Source: Odontesthes bonariensis (Eukaryota > Chordata > Actinopteri > Atheriniformes > Atherinopsidae). Taken from it: a DNA stretch of 64,000 bases. Each line of letters begins with the position of its first letter. Within the stretch, counting starts at the first letter, position 1. The position numbers and the translations under genes are program-made. This document shows positions 11,388-21,396 of the stretch, in pieces. The stretch lies in the NCBI RefSeq assembly GCF_027942865.1, contig NC_134506.1, forward strand, positions 10,376,436 to 10,440,435. Direction: 5' to 3'. Under the pieces are notes generated by a model. That model was not told where the DNA came from, searched no databases, and saw only the letters and a program-made list of their open reading frames with translations.

Positions 11388-13987
11388 TGTGTAGCGACTA
11401 TCAAATTCCATCCTATTTTTAGTCGCTTCTGGGTGCGGGGATTCCAGGTCCTAACGCGCTCAAAAGGTAATGTCCAGCTTCCAATCTATGTCTTTGCTCT
11501 AGTTCCTCCAATTCATGTTTTCCTTTTAAAGCTTCCGCTTTCACCAGTAAAGCTGCTTGATCAGCCAGGGATGTTTGTTTACGAGCGGAGGATGTGCTGG
11601 ACGCTTTACTGCGTTTAGAACGCACACTTGAAATATTTGAGACACTATCCTCAGGATTTACACCTTCGTCATCCTCATCATCGTGTTTCCCTGCTTGAAC
11701 GTCATCAGCAGCAACTTCATTACACACATTTTCACGGGCATCATCGTCCACTTCATTTTCTTTCAGCCAAATATGCACTTTATTCACAAACTCATCATTT
11801 GCCGCACTTTTCTCCTGAAACCAAGTGTTTTGCCTTTTCTGCTCGTCTTCAGGTAACTTTAAATCATTTAAGGTGTTATGAAGAGAGGACGCATTTTCAC
11901 ACAGTATATTAAACCTTTACATGCATTGTTTTACTTCAGAAACGTTTTTATTTGACGGCCAAAGCTCTATTGTTTTCGACTTTATTTTACTTGCATTTCT
12001 AAAAACTTATCTTCTTTCCTTCAGTGCCTTTTCAAGAGCAAGAGCAGCTCCCTTTAGGTAAAGTTTTCTTTGTCTTTTTTCACTTTGAGTTCCCGTCGGC
12101 TCAATTTCAGCATTCATATCACTCATTTTCGACTGTGAATCAACAATAACAGCAACAGGCTGCATTGTGCTTTATCGGTCTTTACGCGCAGCCAAATACT
12201 CCAAAAATTCCACAAGGCACAGATGCATTCACATGAGTAGCTGTTGAATGTTCACACTTTGAGATATGACTGAGTGAAAGCCACCACAAAATCATTAGCC
12301 GTTTACCAGGCTATAGCATCATCTCTGGAAGGCCGTAGGCCGAACGCCGTAACACATAAAGCCAGTCCAACGCGTCATATGTCCGTATTCAATAAGGATG
12401 ATTGCACTCACCAAAGACGTCTTGAATGGTAATCGTGCCTCATACCTTATTATTTGATCGATCTTACTTGAATTGACAGGGATAGATGGTTGAGTGAATA
12501 TAGCTCCTTTGTTTGTCGTGCAGATGAGCTAGGCAGGGGGGCATGCGCCAAACTTTTCCAGGTGAGTTGTCCTCTTCATAAAGTGGCATAACCTTTAGTC
12601 CGAATGGTTGGGTTTTTTACTTTGTGTAGCGACTATCAAATTCCATCCTATTTTTAGTCCACTCCCATAACTTTTCCTACCACTGCTATGCAGACGACAC
12701 CCAGCTGATTCTGTCTTTTCCCCCTTCTGACACCCAAGTGGAAGCACGCATTGCTGCGTGCCTGGCAGACATCTCGGGGTGGATGTCGATGCACCACCTT
12801 AAGCTCAACCTGGACAAGACTGAGCTGGTGTTTCTCCCGGGGAAGGGCTGCCCATTCAGAGATCTGGCCATCACCATGGATGACTCCGTGGTGACATCAA
12901 CCCGGACCGCGAGGAATCTGGGTGTGACCCTGGACGACCAACTGTCGTTCTCGCCAAACATCGCATCAGTGACCCGTTCCTGCTGATTCCTCCTCCACAA
13001 CATCCGGAGGATTCGCCCCTTCCTCACCGACAAGGCAGCACAGGTGCTCATCCAGGCTCTTGTCATCTCCCGCCTGGACTACTGCAACTCCCTCCTTGCT
13101 GGCCTTCTGCCATCAGACCTCTGGAGCTGGTTCAGAAAGCTGCAGCTCGTCTGGTGTTCAACCTCCCCAAGTTCTCCCACACCACTCCCCTTCTCCGCTC
13201 TCTACACTGGCTCCCTGTAGCCGCTCGCATCCAGTTTAAGACTCTGGTGCTGGCCTACAGGGCAGTGGAAGGAACAGCTCTTTCATACCTCCAGGCTATG
13301 GTCAAGCCCTACACCCCCGCCCGACCACTTCGCTCTGCGGCCACCAGGCGCCTGGCTGCCCCGTCACTCAGCGGTCCCTGCGCACGATCGACACGATCAC
13401 GGCTTTTCTCTGTTCTGGCACCCCGATGGTGGAACGATCTCCCGACTGATATCAGGACAGCTGAGTCGCTGCCCATCTTTCGCCGCAGGCTGAAAACCCA
13501 TCTCTTCAGGAAACACTACCCTGATCCGCCCTCTTAGGACATCACCTGCTCCGTCCTAGTTCCTTACGCACTTATTGTTTCCTCCACCACTGGCACCCTC
13601 TATATTTTCATTACCCCCTACCCGAACCAGGGTTTGAATCCCATTCCTGCTTTTCTTACCTCTTTTATTTCTTCCCCTACCCGAACCAGGGTTTGCATCC
13701 CCACCCCGCTGTGACTGGTGTGCAGTTGGTGAGAGGCTGAGGTACCTAACTTACCGCACTTACTCTAGCACTAGTTTTGCTCTTAGCTGTTTGGTTTTGG
13801 AAGGAAATGCACTTATGATTTCTTGTGACCTGAAGTTCTCTTGCCTACCGATGTTGAACGCACTTATTGTAAGTCGCTTTGGTTAAAAGCGTCTGCAAAA
13901 TGACCGTAATGTAATGTAATGCAATGTAGTCGCTTCTGGGTGTGGGGAATCCAGGTCCTAACGTGCTCAAAAGGTAATGTCCAGACT
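11388..13987 (-). mobile_element. BEL/Pao-like LTR retrotransposon relic
   Basis: Two same-orientation copies of a sequence beginning TGTGTAGCGACTATCAAATT (plus strand) lie at 11388-11477 and at 12623-12659 continued at 13928-13987. I read them as a remnant 3' LTR and a 5' LTR of a minus-strand element. Between them is a minus-strand gag-like region. It starts MSDMNAEIEPTGTQSEKRQR at about 12122 and continues through IWLKENEVDDDARENV and SKASSTSSARKQTSLADQAA, typical of the coiled, alanine-rich BEL/Pao gag N-terminus. Stops at about 12005 and 11910 break it, and an internal deletion joins gag to the 3' LTR remnant. No protease, RT or integrase remains. The outer limit of the 5' LTR is not fixed. 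Confidence 0.55.
12660..13927 (+). mobile_element. 5'-truncated L2-type LINE (family B), ORF2 broken
   Basis: It encodes the RT active-site region [12 protein letters not shown] at about 12690, then KLNLDKTELVFLPG and, after a stop near 12983 and a frameshift near 13110, LLRSLHWLPVAARIQFKTLV and LKTHLFRKHY before a stop at about 13535. A 3' UTR with two ACCCGAACCAGGGTTTG repeats and a TAATG-type tail follows. It is flanked by AGTC at 12656-12659 and 13928-13931 and sits inside the BEL-like LTR. The uninterrupted LTR copy at 11388 serves as the empty site. Confidence 0.85.
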
Positions 13988-14225
13988 GGGAGCTAAGTTT
14001 GGGAATGCTCCCATTTATTAAATACAAGCTGAGATCCAAAATCCAGGGTGGCGGTCTATGGCAGCATGCAAAAATATGGAAATTATGGTCAATATGTGGA
14101 TATGAAGCCAAACCAGCATACAACAGAGAGCGGTGAAAAAAAAAACGTATGACCTCCCCACACCATAACCTCGCTGCCCTTTCACCTTGACACCTATATA
14201 GACTTCCCCCACACCGCCACCAGTG

Positions 14226-14505
14226 CAGGCTCGGACTACTGGCAATCTGTGCGACCGGGCAAATGCCCGGTGGGTCGTCCACATCTGGGCCGGTGGCCTC
14301 CGATTTTTTTTTTTTTTTTTTTAAAGATTTTTAAATGTATTTATCTAGTCTACATTTGCTAGCAGCCCGTTAATGGGCATGTGGCTCGTAATGTATTGTA
14401 TACATTTTTTTTGGGGGGGGGGTGCACATACCTTGCTTCTTCAGGACAAGTTCAGATCCCGGGGAAAATTGCCAGGGCCGATTTTTTTTTCCCAGTCCGA
14501 CCCTG
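14226..14505. mobile_element. hAT-type MITE with exact 8-bp TSD
   Basis: 280 bases with termini CAGGCTCGGACT and AGTCCGACCCTG (inverted, one mismatch). An exact duplication CACCAGTG flanks it at 14218-14225 and 14506-14513. The inside is non-coding, with T runs and the words GGGCAAATGCCCGG. Terminal CAG/CTG and an 8-bp duplication fit the hAT superfamily. Confidence 0.85.
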
Positions 14506-14807
14506 CACCAGTGGTAGAGCAAAATATAGGGCAGAGTGTCAATTCACATGTAAACCAAACACCGCCACCAAACCAAACAGAATTATCAAAACTAAATAGC
14601 TGGTACATGTTATTCTTACCTTTTTGTGCTATTTGTCATCCAGCCGGTGAGTGATTCACTGCCTTTCGCAACCTCACGCAGCTCCTTTTGTTTTTGTTTT
14701 AACGTCCTCCACCTTATGAGGCATCTCTGCAGAATGAAATACGATTGATAAACTATAATCTGATGCACATAAAACACACACACACACATTGACATTTCAT
14801 ACTTTTT

Positions 14808-15833
14808 GGCTACATTTACACTGTCAGTTAAATGTTACCCAATTCCGATTTTTTGCTCTCACGTGACACAGATCGGATATGTTTTTTGACCATGTAAATA
14901 GGACAAGGAACAAGTCCTGCCCCCCTGAGAAAATTTCATAAAAAATTCCACTGAGCCACAAACGAGATCTGACATAGGCCTACTCTGAATAGTTTATAAA
15001 CAATTTAAGAGTATTCCAGATGGATGTGACTGTCTTGAAATTGTCTATATAGAGTGGTAGTTGGGTTTCATCCTCTAAGTGTTGAACACTTTGTTCTTCT
15101 GCTGGACAATGGATGTAGATTTTAGTTCTGGTATACAACAGGACTGGAGGGTAATAGTAGTATTCTGGTACTCTCAGCTTTATTTCTTCTCTTTAGCATT
15201 TACTTGGTGAACACATTTCTTGTGACCCTGATGGCGTTGTAATGGTGTGTTTGCATGCATCATACAAGTTCTTCATTTCTTTACAAAAACAAAAAAACAA
15301 AAAACTTCATAAAAAAATTCCACACTGTTTACAAAATTGACGGTCATGATTTATGCTAGTGTGACCATATTTTCATTACCGAAATGAATTATTATTATTA
15401 TTATTATTATTATGCTTGAAGTTGTAGTAGTGGTTTTCCACCGATTTTTTTTCAGGTATTGTTTTCTGCCCCCACCCCAGATGAGCTAACTGCCCACCCA
15501 CACATGCCATTCTGGTCACACCTCTGGTGCACAGGTTGCAATAATGGCCCTTTCCCTCCTTCTCTGCCTTAAAATCCTGCCAATGTTGGGCGAACTTCTC
15601 ATGTACCGCAACGCTAGCATTACACCTATGTCAACGTCGTCCATTTGCCTCAGCAGTAGAGTTTGGTGAACACTTAAGTAGGCATGCGCGATGTTTCAGG
15701 TGATAGGCAAGTGTAATCGCGTGAATCAGATATGAGTCACATTATTAAAGTACGTGTAACCACACGTTTAAAAAAATCGTATTTAGGCAAAAAATCAGAT
15801 CTGGGCATCAAGACTTGCAGTGTAAATGTAGCC
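14808..15833. mobile_element. Non-autonomous DNA transposon with inverted repeats
   Basis: The left end, GGCTACATTTACACTGTCAG, is matched in inverse at the right end (rc GGCTACATTTACACTGCAAG). Both are followed inside by sequence around GATTTTTTGC and AGATC(T/G)G. The roughly 1 kb interior has an ATT trinucleotide run near 15390 and no coding capacity that I can support. No clear target duplication was found, so the superfamily is open. Confidence 0.65.
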
Positions 15834-16118
15834 TTTCAAGACATATACTGTATAGCTACAAATTTGTTCCATGGTGCTGATTCATAATCTGCCCTTTAGT
15901 GCTGATAATAAAGTAGAAAATAATTAAATGTATTTGTGCTTGACTATCCACTTTGCGCTAGACAGCAAGGTTATAAAAGTTATATATTTTACATTTATGC
16001 ATATCATATTTCATTTGTGTGTATACAAATGTTATAAACAAGTACTGATTTGTTTGAATGAGAGGTTGAGAAAATCCCAATACAAATTCTTCATATTATT
16101 ATTGTCGTTGTATTTACA

Positions 16119-16249
16119 CCATCCATCCATTATACCCGCTGAATCCGTCGGTCGCTCGGGGGGGTTGGGGGGCTTGGCTGGAGCCAATCCCAGCGATCAT
16201 TGGGCGAGAGGCGGGGTACACCCTGGACAGGCTGCAGGTCCATCACAGG
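16119..16249 (-). mobile_element. tRNA-derived SINE, 3' fragment
   Basis: Plus strand begins CCATCCATCCAT, the inverse of an (ATGG)n tail, and continues TACCCGCTGAATCCGTCGGTCG to GGTACACCCTGGACAGGCTG. It is homologous to the SINE at 52716. Only the 3' third remains. Confidence 0.75.
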
Positions 16250-17439
16250 TATTTATACTAATATAGTCCAAAATTATGTGAATAAGCATGTAGGCTACAT
16301 CAGGTTATATAGTTTTAGTGAAACAACCTATGCCCCTTTGTCCCTAGAAACATACATGTAGGAAAAACACTGCAACTCACTTGACAGTAAAATCATACAT
16401 CTCTCTAATGCACTTTGCCAATGACAAAGGAAACATAGAGAAACAAAAAGAAGCCATACAGACATGCTTTTTCCCCTCAGCACGCTGTGTGTGGTTAATT
16501 GTGTGTGGTAAAAATTATTATGAGATTGTGTGCAGACTGCAGAGGCGCACACACACAGGATGCTGCTCACTTCACTAACTTCGTCAGTCATCTTGCAAGA
16601 ATACACTGTGGCGTGCACATACAAATACCGCTGCAGAACCTACTCACCGGACTGTCAGTTGTGCTCTCTGTTCCCAGCAGCTCAGCAGCACTGAGCTGCA
16701 GGGCAACTTGTCTGGGCACGTCAGGGCACGTCAGGGCACGTCAGGGCACTGAGTGGATCATGTGACCAACCGAGGGTAGATCTAAATTATTATTTTGGGC
16801 CACACAGACAGACTTTCACACACACGCTTACAATTTTGACAAAAGGGCACCTTGGGCAGAATACCCCCCACCTTCTGCACGTGCCTGTTCTTTACTAACA
16901 TTAGCTCTCTTTTCATTTAGTTCAATACTAAATATACTAATGTTAGCCCGATTCTTTTATTGGAAGCCCAAGAACAAGCTGGAGAAATCTTAAGTTAAAC
17001 AAAGTATTTATTCGTGGTCACATGTGAAGTTTAGCCGCGCTGAACTCGGAGTGACAGAGCCGGGCCCTCGCAGGGCCTCCGCCAGACAGAGCCCCGATAT
17101 CCGGAAACATTTCATATTTATGTCCACCTTTATCTCACAGAGGTTGTACTTACACTCAACAAAGTATAATTGGATATTTGCTAGTGATATGAGCAGGCCA
17201 TCCACCGTCTTTGTCATGTTCTTTGGATGTGATAAACGATGTGTGTGTGTGAGTGTTGTTTCAGGCGTGCATCTACTGTACAGACCTATCTGACATACAT
17301 TGCGTTTGTATGAGCAGAGTGAAAACGTGCAAACTAGGAACTTAGATTATTTAGTGAACTACAGAATATGAATACATAAAGTCTAAGAATAAAGCCAATT
17401 TATAACACTAAGGTTGTATGTTAATGATGATTTTTCTGT

Positions 17440-17440
<1 letters not shown>
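16250..17440. other. Intergenic, no gene recognised
   Basis: No coding sequence is supported. The 10-base unit GTCAGGGCAC is repeated about four times near 16716-16750. The rest shows no repeat structure I can name. Confidence 0.4.
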
Positions 17441-17471
<31 letters not shown>

Positions 17472-17472
17472 A
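17441..17472. repeat. (TG)n microsatellite
   Basis: Near-perfect TG dinucleotide run directly left of an L2-type LINE tail. Confidence 0.9.
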
Positions 17473-17484
17473 ACTATGTGTATT

Positions 17485-17760
17485 CAAATCAAATCAAATC
17501 AATTTTTTTTGTATAGCACATTTCATCTACAAAACAATTCAAAGTGCTTTACATAAAATAGAAGCATTGCAGCAGGGAGTGGAAGAAGCATTACAAATAC
17601 ATAAAAGAATATTAAGAGAAACAAATAAAATAATTTAAATGAATTTAAAAACAAGCAACAGTCCAGATCATTTAAAAGATATCGTGTAGATTTCTTGCAT
17701 AGATACATGAGAAAAGAAATGTTTTTCAGCCAAATACAATCCAAAAGCACCTAGACCATC
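17485..17760 (-). mobile_element. L2-type LINE 3' end fragment
   Basis: Plus strand starts with ATTCAAATCAAATCAAATCA. On the minus strand the sequence reads AAAGCACTTTGAATTG to TGTGCTATACAAAAAAAATT and then a TTTGA-type tandem tail, the usual 3' terminus of fish L2-clade LINEs. No ORF survives. Confidence 0.6.
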
Positions 17761-18371
17761 ACTATGACCACACTATTTCAGATGTTTCTACACAGCTCTG
17801 TTAAACCATTTTCCACTTGCAACATCCTTCTTTTAGACTCCTACGCTCTGTCTCCGCTAACCTTCATTTACTTACACAAACCTTCACTTAGAATGTCGTT
17901 CAGAACAACATCAAACTGCACTCCTTTTCACTCTTTTAGCAACACAGCACTTGCAAAATCGAGTTATTTTCAATTTCTGCACCCTGGGGGCCTCTCTGCC
18001 TGCTTCTGATCGCTTGGGGGGGGGGGGGGTATCCCCTCATATCTGAGCACGATTCATGTAAAATCTGTACCATATTTTTGCATGTTCAAGCACACATTCA
18101 TTCACCCAGTCACATGCTTATTATCTGTACCCACAGTTCTGTTACTCGCTGTTAGTGTAGTTGCTCCTTGTGTTGTTTTTGTTTTGTTTTGTTTTCTCTC
18201 TGTTTGTCTACTTGCAGATGTTTCTGATGGTTCCAAAGCAAATGTGTTTAGCATAAAACGGTATTCAGATTACAATTGTGCTGCCATAATGCTGGACAGG
18301 AGGGGGGAACTGCTTCAGGTGGTGGCATCCGTCTTTTCTAATGCAAATCATATGTTTACTAGTTATATGTG

Positions 18372-18710
18372 TAGCAAGTGAAATCCTTCACGCAATCCGT
18401 CATGCATAGGCACGAAATTTGTCCTCTGCTTTTAACCCATCCAGGTCAGCACCTGTTGAACACACTCATGCACAGGGTCACACGCATAGAGACAGATGCC
18501 ATTCACTGTGCCCGGGGAGCATGGAGCTACGGTGCATTGCTCAAGGGCACCGTGGCCATGAAAAAGAGGTGGACTGACACCCCGGCAGCTATCAGTTTCA
18601 CCAATCTTTTTATCTTTTTGAGTGGCGAGAGTGGGACTTGAACCACCAACCTTCTGGTTATTGGAACGACTGACTCTAACTAACTCTCCACTGAGCCACG
18701 GCTGCCCTGG
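18372..18710 (-). mobile_element. tRNA-headed SINE
   Basis: The minus strand begins GGCAGCCGTGGCTCAGTGGAG (A-box-like TGGCTCAGTGG) and has GGTGGTTCAAGTCCCACTC about 50 bases on (B-box-like GGTTCAAGTCC), so the head looks tRNA-derived. The body runs through CTCAAGGGCACCGTGG-type sequence common in fish SINEs. A decayed tRNA head at one end of a repeat body argues against a functional tRNA gene. Confidence 0.65.
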
Positions 18711-19613
18711 CCCCAGCTAATGGTGAAAGTAGCATTTTATATGCCACAGATGTTGGATAGTTCTAGTAGGTCAAAAATTGGGTTCCATTAGTGCATTTTG
18801 GCTTTTTTAAATTGTTTCACATCGGCTACTCTGTGTCCAGTTGGCCTATTAGGGAAAGTTGGGAAATGTCTTTCTCTCTTGCCTTATCCGTATATGCGCT
18901 CCTGTGTCATTTCCAGGCTCCTTCCACATCCTTTTTTCAGCTGTTTCAGCATTTTGGATCGGCTTTAAGACTGTAGGTTGGAGTACAGGAGAGGGGAGGC
19001 AGCTAGGCAAGCATCTAAACTAACATGTCACACACAATCTATTCCTATTTGTCACATTTATTTATGCAAAATTAGCATAGATGCTTATGGCAAGAATCAG
19101 TTTTTCATTTAATTTAACTTGCATTTAACATTTGCATTGCCATTATATTTAGCCATTTATACCTATATATGAACCGCTCCGGAAGCTCCTTCTTGTTCAC
19201 AGACAGTCAATTTCTGTGTGTAAACCTCCCTCCTCCCCAGGCCATGGTGACAGGAAGCCATCATCTTTCTCACGATGGGGCTCTAGATCTCGATCTTGAT
19301 ATCATGAGGGCCACCGGGGTTAAACAACTAGATATATTCACCAAAGCCTGTTTCATACATTGCGGTGGGAACTGAGGAAGTTGTGTTACAAAAAAGGACA
19401 TGATATGTCTCCGATAAAGTTTTAGCTTCATTACAAATGTTTGGGCTGCCTGATTTTTTTTTTTTTAAATGTTCATTTTCTTTTTAGTAATTTATAAAAG
19501 ACCTTTGAAGGATGACATGAGACAATGAGATTCATAAAGTAAAGAAAAAGGTTTAAACCAAGCAAAATAGATCTTTCATAGAGAGAAGAAGCTGGTATAT
19601 ATGTATATATATG

Positions 19614-19633
19614 GATAGATAGATAGATAGATA
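19614..19633. repeat. (GATA)n microsatellite
   Basis: A short run of GATA/TAGA units preceded by TATATATG. Confidence 0.8.
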
Positions 19634-19956
19634 TAAGCCTCTTGATCAGACCATCTATATGTAGGATTGATTGTTATACATTCCACAGGTGTTTCTTTCT
19701 CTCTTTCGCTTTGAGTAATATGACGTCTTGCATTGCTGAATCGAATTTTGGGTCTTTCGCTTCGCTCTCAGAGAAAAGTTGAAAGTAGTTCAACTTTTCA
19801 AGTGCAGACGCCAGCCAGTCAAATCACCCATGTGATTGCATGTGTCATCTTGTGACTGATTGTTGCAACAATTCAAAAGGTCAAGCCTTCTCACTGTTCA
19901 GTGTTACATCACTGAAAAACATGCCTTGCAGAGCCCGATAAGGGCCATGGCCAGTT

Positions 19957-20050
19957 TTAGGGTCAGGTTAGGGTTAGAGTTAGGGTTAGGGTCAGGTTAG
20001 GGTTAGGGTCAGGTTAGGGTTGGGGTTAGGGTTAGGTTAGGGTTAGGGTT
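19957..20050 (+). repeat. Interstitial telomere-like (TTAGGG)n block
   Basis: About 15 TTAGGG-type units with degenerate members (GGTCAGG, TTAGAG, TTGGGG) in 94 bases. It lies far from any sequence end and has unique DNA on both sides. Confidence 0.9.
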
Positions 20051-21259
20051 GCCTTTGAGTATCAATAAGAAAACATGATGTTTCACTGCAGTAAAAAAAC
20101 ACTGATATAAGCTGTTCTCTGCGGTGAACTGGAACATGGCTCATATTGGTAAATATAAAGAACTACTGAGCAGTAGAGGGAACTATAGGACTTCCTTTCC
20201 TCATGCCATCCAGTTTCATCACAACATTCAGTGCTTTACGTGAGCTCACTTGTAGAAACAGAATGTTTTTTTTAATGGAAGGTCGTGTGAGGTTTCAGTC
20301 AACCTTACAAGACAGTAATCGAGTGATCCAAAAAAACTCAAAGCCTGGAGGAGAACCACATGTTACATATTTGTTTAGTTTCTTTAACTAGATCACAAAC
20401 AAGATGTGTCTGTTTATCAAGGGTTCTTTATCTTTCAGTGGCTCTGTGATCCAAGCAACAGAGAAAGGTAGATATTGGGGGGGTTAAAAAAAGAAAATCC
20501 AGTCTGATTGGAGCCGGTTTTCTGCTATTAGTCAAAAAATTACAGCCTTAATACCAAAACAGACGTTGATTCCCTTTGTGTAACTATAGCAACAAGTGGA
20601 CCTCATGACGTGAATAATGCACTTAGCATTTTGTCCTCACTTTACCCTAAATTGATAATTTAGCTTTCAGTCAGTGCTGTAACGTAGATGCTCATCTATG
20701 TTTTAGTGATGAATTGTTTAAATGAGTTTGAAATAACTCTTAAGTAATAAGTGTTAACTGCATGATTTTAAACCTGTGGAGGCAGCCAACTTTAGCTAGT
20801 TATGAGTTTCACTTCCCCTGTAATGTGTATCTAAGTGCTTCTTTGAAATAACTTGACACTTTCTTTCCTCTTGCGCATAGGAAAACATCAAGATTTGGAA
20901 ATTTCCTCTTTCTTCCAGATACCAACGAATACTCTCAGCAAAGTGTTGTCATGGCCATTTTTATGTAAAAACTCTTCAACTAAACGGCCATAAATGACTT
21001 CCTAAGGCTCCCACACCTCAAACCCTCTCTGTGAAATTCTAAAAGTAGTACAGGCAGTGATCTAGGACGTTGCTCTGCTTTTAGAAACCAACATAGAGTC
21101 AATGATTTCCTGATATGAACGCTCATGGGGCATGACGCTTCAAACATGTGATCAAAGCAGATGTGAAACTCCCCTTCCATCACATTAAGCAGATTAGGAC
21201 TCAAGCAGAACATCGTTGTACGTGGAACTGTGACTATTATTGTTGTGGAACAGAGAGAC

Positions 21260-21338
21260 ATGATGTGGATTACTCCCATGCTCCTCATACTCGTCTCTTT
21301 TTCTACATCCCAAGCTGCTAGTGAGTATACTTTATACT

Positions 21339-21396
<58 letters not shown>

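Larger units (their letters stand above)
18711..21259. other. Intergenic upstream of the complete adhesion GPCR
   Basis: Apart from the GATA and TTAGGG-like repeats I see no feature. The promoter and any 5' UTR exon of the receptor should lie in the right part, but no TATA box or other decisive signal was recognised. Confidence 0.4.

Noticed and set aside
11388-13987. Endogenous retrovirus
   Set aside because: The gag-like part resembles BEL/Pao retrotransposons, and no envelope or retroviral pol is present.
14580-14740. Minus-strand stretch reading KQKELREVAKGSESLTGW
   Set aside because: It hints at a hAT-related protein, but it is short, lacks neighbouring conserved blocks and has no defined ends.
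18620-18708. tRNA gene on the minus strand
   Set aside because: A- and B-box-like words are present, but a clean cloverleaf is not seen and a SINE body follows, so it is a SINE head.
19957-20050. A true chromosome end
   Set aside because: The tract is short, degenerate and flanked on both sides by ordinary sequence with genes.
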